Assembly (NCBI RefSeq): GCF_015624505.1
Contig: NZ_CP061379.1
Coordinates: 5,270,001 to 5,334,000, forward strand
Direction: 5' to 3'
Length of the DNA: 64,000 bases
Origin: Bradyrhizobium commune
Lineage (GTDB): Bacteria; Pseudomonadota; Alphaproteobacteria; Rhizobiales; Xanthobacteraceae
Shown here: positions 25,515 through 34,483 of the stretch, piece by piece
How positions within the stretch are numbered: the first letter of the stretch is position 1
Layout of the letters: the number at the start of each line of letters is the position of its first letter
The notes under the pieces: generated by a model
What the model saw: the letters and a program-made list of their open reading frames with translations, nothing else
What the model was told of the DNA's origin: nothing
The model's database searches: none
Position numbers and translations under genes: made by a program

Positions 25515-25970
25515 TCAGGCGGTCTTGTTGTAGACCTTGGCGAAATTGTCCTGAGCGGACTTCGCACCGTTGGCGGCGAGGTTGCCGAGATAGTCGGCGG
25601 TCGCCTTGGCGCGCGAGACGAAGGCTTCGCCGCGGGCGCGGAGCAGGCTCGACTGGATCTCGACGGCTTCGCTGACCGACTTGGCGGAGGCGAGCTTGTC
25701 GATGCCCGAGAAGAACGCCTCGGCGTCCTCGTAGATCGCCTGCTGGATGTTGCGGCTGATCTTGCCGGCCTCGGTGACGGACTCGGTCACCGCGTTCTCG
25801 ACGGCGGCGGTCACGCGCTCGGAGCCAGCGAACACCTCGGCAGCACGGTCCTTGGCGGTGTTGGCGGTCTTCTTGACGAATTCGCGGGCAGCCTCGGGAA
25901 CTTCCAGGTTCTGGATGTTCTTGAAAGCGTCCTTGAAGCCCTCGAAAGCGGTATTGGTCTCAGTGGTCAT
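25515..25970 (-). CDS. Phasin family protein
   Basis: A 151-residue phasin, a small amphipathic helical protein that coats polyhydroxyalkanoate granules. It is predicted almost wholly helical, without cysteines, and rich in Ala, Glu and Lys. The segments EGFKDAFKNIQNLEVPEAAREF and SVSEAVEIQSSLLRARGEAF match the phasin_2 family. It has its own terminator and an upstream region with TGC/GCA motifs. The PHA synthase genes lie 0.8 kb upstream on the same strand, separated by a GNAT gene. Confidence 0.93.
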   Translation of the reverse strand: MTTETNTAFEGFKDAFKNIQNLEVPEAAREFVKKTANTAKDRAAEVFAGSERVTAAVENAVTESVTEAGKISRNIQQAIYEDAEAFFSGIDKLASAKSVSEAVEIQSSLLRARGEAFVSRAKATADYLGNLAANGAKSAQDNFAKVYNKTA

Positions 25971-26037
25971 AGGGTTCTCTCCATCCTCATTGGGTTGAGC
26001 TATGGGCTCACCCCGTCCGCATTGGCCCGGGGCACGA

Positions 26038-26086
26038 CTTATATGGCATAGTTAATTGTGCGATGCAATATTCGTATTGCACTGCG
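26038..26086 (-). promoter_or_regulatory. Phasin promoter with TGC/GCA palindrome (PhaR-like site)
   Basis: TGCAATA-TTCG-TATTGCA (26064-26081) is a perfect 7-bp inverted repeat, overlapped by TGCGATGCA (26059-26067). On the minus strand TTGCAT (26068-26063) could be a -35, with TATAAG (26043-26038) as -10 after 19 nt. PhaR regulators of PHA genes bind TGC-N3-GCA-type sites, so a PhaR operator is the natural reading. Confidence 0.5.
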
Positions 26087-26171
26087 ATATCACGAAACCG
26101 TGAAAAGCCTTAATGGGAGGCAATTTGGCGCCCCCTTGGTCAGCCGGGTTCCCGGACAGCTGACCGGGCCT

Positions 26172-26765
26172 CTAATGCTGGACGGCGCCCGGAAGCCCAT
26201 AGGCCTCCATCTGGGCCTGCACCTGCGCGATGTTGTGGCCGAGCACGACGATGTCGTGGGTCTTGTCGCCAACGTCCCTAACATGATCCCGCAGCAGCGC
26301 CTCGGCCTTGAAGCCGAGGCTCTCGAACAGCGCAATGGCCGCCTGCTGGTCGACCGTCATCTGGACCGAGAGCTTCTTCAGGCCCGCCCCGAGCGCGAGC
26401 GCAAAGGTCTCCTGCGACAGCGCCTTCCCCACCCCCTTCCCGCGAACGTCGGGCGAGACCACCATGCGGATCTCGCCGACATGCGGCGACCACGAATGCG
26501 GGTCGCGCACCAGCGTACCGCAGCCGACGACCTGGCCCGCCCTCACCGCAAGCAGGCTCGTGATCGCGCCCCGCTCGATCTCCTTGACCCAGGCCGACAG
26601 CACTTTCGGCTCGCTGATGTTGCGCGGCAGGAACAACAGGTCGTGTGTCGGCAGGCCCTTGCCGAAGGCGAGCACGGCGGCCTCGTCCGCAGGCGACATC
26701 AGGCGGATCTCGATGTCGCCGGCCTCGGTCTTGACGCGACGCGGATAGGAGCGCTGCTCAGTCAT
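26172..26765 (-). CDS. GNAT family N-acetyltransferase
   Basis: A 197-residue GNAT acyltransferase. The acetyl-CoA motif A is VSPDVRGKGVGKALSQ (Q/R-x-x-G-x-G/A form), followed by the motif B stretch ALFESLGFKAEALLRDHV. ATG 26765 overlaps the end of the PHA synthase gene by 4 nt, so it is likely co-transcribed with phaC. Substrate is unknown; the tight link to phaC suggests an operon rather than shared function. Confidence 0.9.
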   Translation of the reverse strand: MTEQRSYPRRVKTEAGDIEIRLMSPADEAAVLAFGKGLPTHDLLFLPRNISEPKVLSAWVKEIERGAITSLLAVRAGQVVGCGTLVRDPHSWSPHVGEIRMVVSPDVRGKGVGKALSQETFALALGAGLKKLSVQMTVDQQAAIALFESLGFKAEALLRDHVRDVGDKTHDIVVLGHNIAQVQAQMEAYGLPGAVQH

Positions 26766-27844
26766 GTCGATCTCTTTCCCAGCCAGGTATCCAGTTTCGG
26801 CCACAGCCGCTTCACTGCGTTGGCGCCGGCGACCAGCGAGACGTGACCGCCCTTCAGCATCACCTCTTCCTTGTCGCCGGATCCGATCTTGGCGATCAGA
26901 TGCTTTGCGGCCTCATAGGGCACGATGTGATCGTGCTCGGCGACCGCGTGCAGGATCGGCACCTTGACGTTCTCGAGCTTCGCGGACCGCCCGCCAACCG
27001 ACATGGTGTCGTTGAAGAGCTTGTTGTCCCACATCAGGTCCTTGGTGATGGTGCGGAAATATTCGCCGGCCAGCGGCAGCGTGTCGGTCGCCCAGCGGTC
27101 GAACATCCGGTAGGATTTCACGAACTCGTCGTTCCAGATGTTCTCCCAGAGCTGGATCTGGCTCACCGCGCGCGAGGCCGGGCGCAGCATCTCGAACGAC
27201 GACAGGATCATCTCCGGCGGCACATTGCCGATGCTGTCGACGAGACGGTCGACGTCGAAGTAGCGGCGGTCGGAGAAGTTCGAGAACAGTTTCATCTCGC
27301 GGAAGTCGACCGGCGTGGTGAAGCAGATCAGATTCTTCATCGGCCCGTCCTGGAAGATCGAGCCGTAGAGCAGCGACAGCACCCCGCCGAAGCAATAACC
27401 GATGACGGAGATCTCCTGCTCGCCGGAATCGGCCTGCACGCGGCGAACGCAATCCGGGATGAAGTCGAGGACGTAGTCCTCCATCCGCAGGCTCTTCTCT
27501 TCCGGCCGCGGCGCGCTCCAGTCGAGCATGTAGACGTCGTAGCCGCGCTTGAGCAGGAACTCGATGAAACTCTGGCCGGGCACGAGGTCGAGAATGTAGC
27601 CGCGATTGGTGGTCGCCATCACGATCAGAACCGGGACGCGGTAGATCTCGTCCGTCATCGGTCGGTAGTGGTAGAGGCTCATCGTGCCACGCGAATGCAG
27701 CACGTCCTTCGGTGTCGATCCGAGCGTGGGGCCGGACGTCGAAAAATACTCGACGCCCTTGATGCTGCGCTGGATGGCGCGCTGCACCTCGGACTGGATG
27801 CGCTCCGGGATTGCCGCGAAGTCAAGTCCCGTCGCCGCGTTCAT
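26762..27844 (-). CDS. phaC: Class III-like polyhydroxyalkanoate synthase, PhaC subunit
   Basis: A 360-residue PHA synthase, close in length and layout to class III PhaC (about 355). The lipase-like box is GYCFGG with catalytic C151; the Asp is D305 in AEHDHIVP and the His is H334 in KGGHVSLV. This spacing matches the Allochromatium triad. It polymerises hydroxyacyl-CoA on granules in the cytoplasm and needs a second subunit, which fits the upstream gene that overlaps it by 4 nt. Confidence 0.93.
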   Translation of the reverse strand: MNAATGLDFAAIPERIQSEVQRAIQRSIKGVEYFSTSGPTLGSTPKDVLHSRGTMSLYHYRPMTDEIYRVPVLIVMATTNRGYILDLVPGQSFIEFLLKRGYDVYMLDWSAPRPEEKSLRMEDYVLDFIPDCVRRVQADSGEQEISVIGYCFGGVLSLLYGSIFQDGPMKNLICFTTPVDFREMKLFSNFSDRRYFDVDRLVDSIGNVPPEMILSSFEMLRPASRAVSQIQLWENIWNDEFVKSYRMFDRWATDTLPLAGEYFRTITKDLMWDNKLFNDTMSVGGRSAKLENVKVPILHAVAEHDHIVPYEAAKHLIAKIGSGDKEEVMLKGGHVSLVAGANAVKRLWPKLDTWLGKRST

Positions 27845-28221
27845 TTTTGCTCTCCGCCCTCTGACGGCGGACGTTTCGTGCGCGGCGGCCGCGGTGCGGC
27901 GCCAGCCTGCGCTCCGACCGAATGTGCTGACATCTGGCTCAGCATCGACTTGATCTCGCCAATCTGACCTTCGATGACTTGCAGTCGTTCGGCGATGCCG
28001 GTCATCTGCTCGCGACTCGGCAGGTTCATCGAGAGCAGGTACTTCTCCATGAGATCGCCGAACTGCTTCTGAGCACCCGCAGCAACGCCGCCGGCGCGAT
28101 TCATGGCCTGCGAGAATTCAGGCGTCTCCATGGCCTTGGTGGCGAAGGAGTTGAACCCCTTCTCCATCTCGCCAACCATCTTCTGCCACAAGGCGACCGG
28201 ATCGTTGATCTTGTCGGTCAT
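27841..28221 (-). CDS. Short PhaE/PhaR-like PHA synthase subunit
   Basis: A 126-residue protein placed where class III PhaE or class IV PhaR sits. Its middle (MNLPSREQMTGIAERLQVIEGQIGEIKSML) has the conserved PSR/K-x-x-hinge and coiled coil of PHA-synthase accessory subunits, and the tail is rich in Pro, Arg and Lys. PhaE is about 350 residues and PhaR about 200, so this is unusually small. ATG 28221 has GGGAGG 6 nt upstream. The stop overlaps phaC by 4 nt, implying coupled production. Confidence 0.8.
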   Translation of the reverse strand: MTDKINDPVALWQKMVGEMEKGFNSFATKAMETPEFSQAMNRAGGVAAGAQKQFGDLMEKYLLSMNLPSREQMTGIAERLQVIEGQIGEIKSMLSQMSAHSVGAQAGAAPRPPRTKRPPSEGGEQK

Positions 28222-28375
28222 CGGCATCCTCCCAATGTGGAGGGCTTGTGCCCTTCTTTTCCGCCATACCACACCGTTGCGGCGTGCCGGTCAACCGGTG
28301 TCGCGCACGCGGCTTCTTCGCGGAACGAAACCGTGCGATACAGCGAAGATCAGAGAATTTCGAGGGAACGCGCCC

Positions 28376-29296
28376 GTGACCGCCTCCACCCATCAGCCGC
28401 CGCAGACCGTCCGCGCCAATGGCATCGACATCTGCTACGAGATCTTTGGCAACGACAATGCCGAGCCGCTGCTACTGATCATGGGGCTCGGGGCGCAGAT
28501 GATCCATTGGGACGATGCCTTCTGCGAGCGGCTTGCCGCACGCGGCTTCCGCGTGATCCGCTTCGACAACCGCGATATCGGCAAGTCCAGCCATCTGACC
28601 GGCGGCAAACGCCTGACGCCGCTTGAGCTGTTGAAGCTGCGGTTCCTGAAGGTCCCGGTCGCCGCGACCTACAAGCTGATCGACATGGCGAAAGACACGG
28701 TCAGCCTGATGGACGCGCTCGGCGTCAAGTCCGCACACCTCGTCGGCGTGTCCATGGGCGGCATGATCGCGCAGGAAGTGACCCTGTCGTTTCCACAGCG
28801 CGTGCGCTCGCTGACCTCGATCATGTCGACAACGGGCAATCCGCGCCTGCCGCCGCCGAGCCGCGAAGCAGCCGCGGTGCTCATGGCGCCACCGCCGCGC
28901 AGCAAGGAAGAGTACATCGCGCGCTTCTGCCGAAACTGGACGGTGCTGCGCGCCGGCTCTTTCCCCGAAGAGGAAGCACTCGATCCCGGCCGGGCCGAAC
29001 GCACGTTTGCGCGCGGTCTCAATCCGGCTGGCGTCGGCCGCCAGCTGCGCGCGGTGCTCGCCTCGGGCAGCCGCAAGGAGCGGCTGCACGCCGTCAAGAC
29101 GCCGTCACTCGTGATCCATGGCACTGTCGATCCGCTGGTGCATCCTGAAGGCGGCAAGGACACCGCCGCCTCGATCCCCGGCGCGAAATTGTTGATGATC
29201 GAGGACATGGGCCATGCCCTGCCGATGCGGTTCTGGCCGCAAATCATCGACGCCATCGACAAGCACGCGCATGGCGCGGCAGTGAAGGCGGCTTAA
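28376..29296 (+). CDS. Alpha/beta hydrolase
   Basis: A 306-residue serine hydrolase. The nucleophile elbow is GVSMGG, the oxyanion region LLLIMGLGAQ is near the N-terminus, an Asp is in HGTVDPLVHPEGG and the His in EDMGHALP. GTG 28376 is chosen because GAGGGA lies about 8 nt upstream; the longer upstream frame overlaps the PhaE-like gene promoter. It is divergent from the PHA synthase operon (154 nt apart) and its stop overlaps the spermidine-synthase-like gene by 4 nt. Its substrate is unknown; depolymerase activity is conceivable but unproven. Confidence 0.9.
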   Translation: MTASTHQPPQTVRANGIDICYEIFGNDNAEPLLLIMGLGAQMIHWDDAFCERLAARGFRVIRFDNRDIGKSSHLTGGKRLTPLELLKLRFLKVPVAATYKLIDMAKDTVSLMDALGVKSAHLVGVSMGGMIAQEVTLSFPQRVRSLTSIMSTTGNPRLPPPSREAAAVLMAPPPRSKEEYIARFCRNWTVLRAGSFPEEEALDPGRAERTFARGLNPAGVGRQLRAVLASGSRKERLHAVKTPSLVIHGTVDPLVHPEGGKDTAASIPGAKLLMIEDMGHALPMRFWPQIIDAIDKHAHGAAVKAA

Positions 29297-29967
29297 GCCT
29301 TCCGCGCGATCCAGATCACATGGCGCGCACCGCCACCCTTGCCGGTGGCACGGACATTGACCTCGTTGACTTCGAAACCCGCCGTCCGGAGTTGGCGTGA
29401 AAACTTTGCATGAGGTCCAGACGACCAGACCGCGAGCACTCCGCCTCGCCGGAGCGCGGTGTGCGCTCGCCTCAACCCCGCGGCATCGTACAGCGCGTCA
29501 TTGGCCTTTCGGGTGAGACCTTCGGGACCGTTGTCGACATCCAGCAGGATGGCATCAAACGTGAGGGGATGCCGTTCGATCAGCTGAGCAACATCGACTT
29601 CACGAACATCGACGCGAGGATCGCCGAGGCTGTCGCCGAAAATTTCCGCCATCGGGCCGCGCGCCCAGGCCACCACGGACGGCACCAGTTCAGACAGCAC
29701 GATCTGCGCCTTGCTCCCGAACGCCCCGAGCGCGGCACGCAGCGTGAAGCCCATCCCCAATCCGCCGATGAGCACGACCGGCTTGGCAACTTTTTCGATC
29801 TGCTTCGCCGCGAGTGTCGCGAGTGCTGCCTCGGAACCCGACAGACGGCTGTTCATCAGCTCGTTGGTGCCGAGCTTGATGGAAAACTCCTTGCCGCGCC
29901 GCATCAGGCGGAGCTCCTCGTCGGAGCCGGGGATTTTGGCGGTGTCGATCGTTTCCCAGGGAATCAT
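29293..29967 (-). CDS. Spermidine synthase-like / SAM-dependent methyltransferase-fold protein
   Basis: A 224-residue Rossmann-fold protein. Motif I is VVLIGGLGMGFTLRAAL, motif II has SELVPSVVAWA, and DAILLDVDNGPEG is motif IV, which together match the spermidine synthase-like group lacking the N-terminal beta domain. It is convergent with the hydrolase gene and overlaps it by 4 nt. True aminopropyltransferase activity is uncertain. Confidence 0.85.
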   Translation of the reverse strand: MIPWETIDTAKIPGSDEELRLMRRGKEFSIKLGTNELMNSRLSGSEAALATLAAKQIEKVAKPVVLIGGLGMGFTLRAALGAFGSKAQIVLSELVPSVVAWARGPMAEIFGDSLGDPRVDVREVDVAQLIERHPLTFDAILLDVDNGPEGLTRKANDALYDAAGLRRAHTALRRGGVLAVWSSGPHAKFSRQLRTAGFEVNEVNVRATGKGGGARHVIWIARKA

Positions 29968-30000
29968 GGGAGAGCTTTAGCACGGTTTGCTTCATGGCTT

Positions 30001-30088
30001 CGTCGCCTGGATGGAGCGCAGCGCAATCCGGGATTGCCTCCTCCGCGGAAAGACCTCCCGGATTTCGCTTCGCTCCATCCGGGCGACG
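30001..30088. repeat. Palindromic repeat, GATGGAGCGCAGCG family
   Basis: CGTCGCCTGGATGGAGCGCAGCG at the left pairs with CGCTTCGCTCCATCCGGGCGACG at the right, with an inner GCAATCCGGGA / TCCCGGATT match. It is intergenic between two leftward genes and of a different sequence family from the CGTCATTGCGAGCG elements. Confidence 0.7.
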
Positions 30089-30103
30089 AGAGCAGGCCGT
30101 GGG

Positions 30104-33100
30104 CTACCCGCCCGCCCAGACGTCCAGCACATAGCGGTTCTTCGCACCCATCTCCTCAATCCAGCGTGCGCTGGCGACCGCATCGCTGCCGGTCTTTTCA
30201 CGATGGATCGCAACCAGCGCCGCCTTCACATCGGGCTCCATCTTGCTGCCGTCGCCGCAGACATAGACGATCGCACCGTGCTCGATCAGCGGCCAGACCC
30301 TGTCCTTTTGCGCGGCGAGGACGTGCTGCACATAGGTCTTCGGTCCGTCCGCACGCGAGAACGCGGTGAAGAGCTCGGTGATGCCGTTGGCCGCCAGCGT
30401 CTTCAGTTCGTCCGCATAGAGAAAATCCTGATCGGGATGGCGGCAGCCGAAGAACAACATCGCCGGACCGAGGGCGGCGCCTTTCGCCTTGCGCGCAGCG
30501 CGCTCCTGAAGGAAGCCGCGGAATGGAGCCAGACCTGTGCCCGGGCCGATCATGACGATCGGCACGGATGCATCATCGGGCAAGCGGAAGCCGGCCTTGG
30601 TCTCGCGCACGGTGGCATACATCGCATCGCCCGCGCGCCGATTGGCGAGATAGTTCGAGCAGATGCCCTTGTAGGTGCCGCGCCCAGAGGCGGCTGGCCC
30701 CTCGACCACGCCGACCGTGACGCTGCAACGCGCGGGATCGACCGACGGCGAGGACGAGATCGAGTAATAGCGCGGCGCCAGCAACGAGAGCATTTCGAGA
30801 TAGACGTGGAACGGTAGTTCACAGGCTGGATATTCGAGCAGCAGGTCGAACACCGATTTCCGTCTGGCCAGAATCTCGGTGCGATAGCGCTCGAGCGGCT
30901 CAGCCTCCTCGCCGACAAAGGCCAGCAGCTTCGGCTTGGTCACCGGACAGCGGGTGTGCTCGGCCATGATCTGGATCTGCTTGCGCGTCGCGACCTGCTG
31001 CAGCTCGACGAACTCGCTGAGCAGGCGACCGACCGACACGGCCTCACCGACCGGCAATTGCGCCCGGCGGCCCTCGGCGACCTGGAGCCTGATCTGGTCG
31101 GCCGGCAGAAAGCCGAAGCGGCGGGCGACCGAATCCACCAGTGTCGGATCGTTGCGCGGAACGACGCTCAGATGATCGCCGACACGGTAGGCGACATTCG
31201 ACGGCAGCTGCACCTCGATGTGACGCGTCGAACGCTCCGACGGATTGGCCCCGCTCTTGCTCTGGAGCTCGTCATTGACCAGCACCTTCATCGCCACCGC
31301 CCCACCCTGGGCCACGATGGTGTTGACGGCGGTCACCGCCACCGGCTCGATCGCGTAGAGCGGATCGTCCTCCGCGGTGCGGGTGAAATTCCAGTCGATG
31401 CCGAATTCGTTGGTTGCAACCTGGGCTGCCGCCGGGAACCATTTCTGGAACTGGCCGTCGAGATCGCTGCGCGCATCGCCCTCACCGCGCGGATAGACCG
31501 CGCGGGCACCATGCTTCAACAATTGTTCGTCGATGAAACGTGGCACCGATTGATAGGTCGCCGCCCAGTCGCTGTTGCCGCAACCGAACACGGCATAGCG
31601 CACATTGGCAAAGGCATCCTTGGGCAGATCGTCGCCGAGCCATTTGACGAATTGGGAGGCATTGTCCGGCGGCGCGCCGTTGTAGGAGGCGCAGATGATC
31701 AGCACGCCACCCTCCTGCGGCAGCTTGCCGACATAATCGTCGAGCGGCCCGAGATGCACGGCAAAGCCGTTGATCTCGGCAAGGTCGGCCATGCGGGTCG
31801 CCAGTTCCTCGGCGGTGCCGAGATTGGAGCCGTAAAGCACCAGCATCGGCGTGTTATGGCCGGGCCGCGTGGTCGGCTGGCGCGGCGCTTTCAACGTCGA
31901 AGCTACCAATGGTCCGCCATAGGCACCACGCTCACGATCGGCGCGCGGGCGCACCCTGATCTTGAAGCCTTCCGGCTTCATCGTCAGCGTTTCCTTCAAA
32001 TGCATCTGGTAACGCTGGTGGTCGATCAGCCTGAAGCGCTGGAGGATCATGCCGAGCGCGAGCGCGGCCTCGTGCATGGCGAAGCCGCGACCGATACAGG
32101 CGCGCTGGCCGTTGCCGAACGGCTTCCAGGCATTGACCGGCCGCCTGGCCTCCGCCTCGCGGCTGAAATTCTCCGGGTCGAACGCATCCGGGTTCGGCCC
32201 CCAAACGCTGGGATCGCGATGCAGCGCCGTCACCAGGATGGTGATGAACGTGCCCTTTCGGAGCTTGTACTTGCCGCCGCCGATGGCCTCGTCCTTTAGC
32301 GGCGAGATGCCGTAGGCGGGCGCCGGCGGCCACAGACGCAGCGCCTCTTTCAGGATCTGCGTGACGTAGCTGAGCTGCGTCACCTGCTGATAGGTCGGCC
32401 TGGCATCGACATCCGGACCGAACACGCGATCGACCTCATCATAGGCCTTCTTCAGAATGTCCGGATGCTTCAACAGCGCATAGAGCGTGTACGATAACAG
32501 GCCGCTGGTGGTCTCGTGCCCCGCGATTAGGAACGTGTTGATCTGGTAGCGGATGTTGACGTCGTCGAGCTGCTCGCCGGTCGAGCGGTCGACGCCGGTC
32601 ATCATCGCGGCCAGCATGTCCTTCTTGTCGTCGACGGCCTCGGCGCTCTTGCGGCGCTCGGCGATGATCTCGTCGACCATCCTGTTCATGAAGTCGACGT
32701 CTTCGCCCAGGGTCTTGCGCCGCTTCTGCATCCAGAGCTGCTCGAACGGCAGGCCGCGCGTCATCATGATGGTTTCGAGCGAGCGCACCAGCGACTCGAC
32801 GAATGGGTGATAGTCGCGCCGGTAAAACGAGTTGAAGCGATAGTCGAAACCACAGAGGCCGATCGTGTCGAGCGTCAACGCGGTCATGTCGTGGACGACG
32901 TCGATCTCGTCGTCGGCGTTGAGCCGCTCCCATTTCTTGACGAGCTGCTCGGCGATGTCGACCATGCTCGGATGATAGGACTGCATGGCGCGGTTGCCGA
33001 ACGGCTGGAGCAGGATGTTGTGCGCCTTGCTCCAGTTCGGCTCGCGGGTGTCGGCCGTGAACAGGCCGTCGCCGCCGACCGCGCGCACGCGCCGCAGCGC

Positions 33101-33334
33101 GCCACGCACGGTCTTGTCGAAGCGCTTCTCGTCCGAGAGCTCGTCGACGAGATCATGGCCGGAGACGACGACGATCGGGGAGCCCATCATGTCGAGCCAG
33201 AAGACCGGACCGAGATCCTTGGCAAGCCGCGTCAGATGCTGCACGGGAGCAGCCGAATCCAGCGACAGCATATTGCCGACCACCGGCTTGGTCGGCGGCT
33301 GCGGAATCGGGTCCAGTCGGTTCTTGGATGACAT
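30104..33334 (-). CDS. Self-sufficient P450-reductase fusion, CYP102 (BM3) type
   Basis: A 1076-residue fatty-acid hydroxylase-type fusion. The heme domain (1-465) has AGHETTS at 271-277, ExxR at 330-333 and FGNGQRACIG with C413. The FMN domain starts near 497 (LVLYGSNLGTAEELA), and the FAD/NADPH domain shows RYYSISSSP and GPGTGLAPFRGF. All are complete, and length is close to BM3 (1049). ATG 33334 is chosen; the frame above runs into a palindrome. It follows the epoxide hydrolase/WS-DGAT operon, past that palindrome, so it may have its own promoter. Confidence 0.96.
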   Translation of the reverse strand: MSSKNRLDPIPQPPTKPVVGNMLSLDSAAPVQHLTRLAKDLGPVFWLDMMGSPIVVVSGHDLVDELSDEKRFDKTVRGALRRVRAVGGDGLFTADTREPNWSKAHNILLQPFGNRAMQSYHPSMVDIAEQLVKKWERLNADDEIDVVHDMTALTLDTIGLCGFDYRFNSFYRRDYHPFVESLVRSLETIMMTRGLPFEQLWMQKRRKTLGEDVDFMNRMVDEIIAERRKSAEAVDDKKDMLAAMMTGVDRSTGEQLDDVNIRYQINTFLIAGHETTSGLLSYTLYALLKHPDILKKAYDEVDRVFGPDVDARPTYQQVTQLSYVTQILKEALRLWPPAPAYGISPLKDEAIGGGKYKLRKGTFITILVTALHRDPSVWGPNPDAFDPENFSREAEARRPVNAWKPFGNGQRACIGRGFAMHEAALALGMILQRFRLIDHQRYQMHLKETLTMKPEGFKIRVRPRADRERGAYGGPLVASTLKAPRQPTTRPGHNTPMLVLYGSNLGTAEELATRMADLAEINGFAVHLGPLDDYVGKLPQEGGVLIICASYNGAPPDNASQFVKWLGDDLPKDAFANVRYAVFGCGNSDWAATYQSVPRFIDEQLLKHGARAVYPRGEGDARSDLDGQFQKWFPAAAQVATNEFGIDWNFTRTAEDDPLYAIEPVAVTAVNTIVAQGGAVAMKVLVNDELQSKSGANPSERSTRHIEVQLPSNVAYRVGDHLSVVPRNDPTLVDSVARRFGFLPADQIRLQVAEGRRAQLPVGEAVSVGRLLSEFVELQQVATRKQIQIMAEHTRCPVTKPKLLAFVGEEAEPLERYRTEILARRKSVFDLLLEYPACELPFHVYLEMLSLLAPRYYSISSSPSVDPARCSVTVGVVEGPAASGRGTYKGICSNYLANRRAGDAMYATVRETKAGFRLPDDASVPIVMIGPGTGLAPFRGFLQERAARKAKGAALGPAMLFFGCRHPDQDFLYADELKTLAANGITELFTAFSRADGPKTYVQHVLAAQKDRVWPLIEHGAIVYVCGDGSKMEPDVKAALVAIHREKTGSDAVASARWIEEMGAKNRYVLDVWAGG

Positions 33335-33361
33335 CGAAATGTAGTCCCCCTGCCTCAATGT

Positions 33362-33449
33362 CGTCATTGCGAGCGAAGCGAAGCAATCCAGAAATGTATC
33401 CGCGGTGACAGATCTGGATTGCTTCGTCGCTTCGCTCCTCGCAATGACG
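33362..33449. repeat. Dispersed palindromic repeat, CGTCATTGCGAGCG family
   Basis: CGTCATTGCGAGCGAAGCGAAGCAATCCAGA (left) and TCTGGATTGCTTCGTCGCTTCGC...GCAATGACG (right) form the most complete copy in the window. It lies between the epoxide hydrolase stop and the CYP102 start, and could shape transcript ends between them. Confidence 0.8.
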
Positions 33450-33465
33450 AGTTCGCGATAACGAG

Positions 33466-34464
33466 CTAGCCAAACCGCCTTCTACGCCATTCGATCAGCC
33501 TGGCGCTGACCTCTTCCGGCTTCTCCTGCTGCGTCCAATGGCCGCTGTCCTTCACCAGATACTTCTCCAGGTCCGGAATAAGCTTCTCCATGCCATCGGC
33601 CGCCGACGGTGGCAGCACCGCGTCGTTCTCGGCCATGATCATCAGCGACGGCACGTGGATGTGGTGGTCCAAGCCCTTCGACCGCTCCCAATTACGGGTG
33701 AAATTACGATACCAGTTGATGCCGCCGGTGAAGCCGGTCTTTGCAAAGGTGTCGACGAACACCTTCTTCTCGTCGGCGGACAGAATCGGCGTGCGCGCAT
33801 CGACCTTGGCATCGTAGGCCGCGATCATCTGCGGGAACGCCAGGTTCGTCTTCGACGAGGCACCGATGCCGGCAAGCGGCAGCTCATCGGACTTCGCGTC
33901 CGGCCGCGGCAGCGGCTTGCGCATGAACGCGTCGAAGGTCTGCTCGACGCGGCTGCCGAAAATCCTGTCCGGCTCGCGCGCGGGATCCTGGAACTGGACA
34001 ATGTACATTTGCTCGCCGAAGCGCTGGCGGAATAGCGCAATCGGATCCATCGGCGCGCGGTCCCAATGCGGGGTATTGACGCCGACGACGCCGGCGACAC
34101 GCGAAGGGTGTCGCAGCGGCATCTGCCAGACGACGAACCCGCCCCAGTCGTGGCCAACGAAGATCGCCTTCTCGATGTTCAGATGATCGAGCAGGCCGAC
34201 GAGATCGCCGGTCAGGTGCTCCATATCGTACGCGTCGACCGGCTCAGGCCGGTCGGTCGCCCCATAGCCGCGCTGGTCCGGCGCGATCACGCGGATGCCG
34301 GCCCCGCTCAGCGCCTTGATCTGGTGGCGCCAGGAGAAAGCGAGCTCGGGCCAGCCGTGGCACAGCACCATCGGCGGGGCGTCGGTGACCGGGCCTGCTT
34401 CGTAATAGCCCATGCGGATTCCGTTCGTCTGCGCGAACTTGAGCGGCGGCATTTCAATCATCAT
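33466..34464 (-). CDS. Epoxide hydrolase (alpha/beta hydrolase fold)
   Basis: A 332-residue soluble epoxide hydrolase. The oxyanion HGWP is at 36-39, the nucleophile D106 is in GHDWGG, and the acid-base pair lies in AENDAVLP and DSGHWTQQEKPEEV. Cap-domain tyrosines are in the WYRNF region. AGGAATCCC precedes the ATG. It follows the WS/DGAT gene by 19 nt and precedes the CYP102-type monooxygenase, so a joint epoxidation-hydrolysis role on fatty acids is plausible but inferred. Confidence 0.93.
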   Translation of the reverse strand: MMIEMPPLKFAQTNGIRMGYYEAGPVTDAPPMVLCHGWPELAFSWRHQIKALSGAGIRVIAPDQRGYGATDRPEPVDAYDMEHLTGDLVGLLDHLNIEKAIFVGHDWGGFVVWQMPLRHPSRVAGVVGVNTPHWDRAPMDPIALFRQRFGEQMYIVQFQDPAREPDRIFGSRVEQTFDAFMRKPLPRPDAKSDELPLAGIGASSKTNLAFPQMIAAYDAKVDARTPILSADEKKVFVDTFAKTGFTGGINWYRNFTRNWERSKGLDHHIHVPSLMIMAENDAVLPPSAADGMEKLIPDLEKYLVKDSGHWTQQEKPEEVSARLIEWRRRRFG

Positions 34465-34483
34465 GGGATTCCTGGCGAGATTC

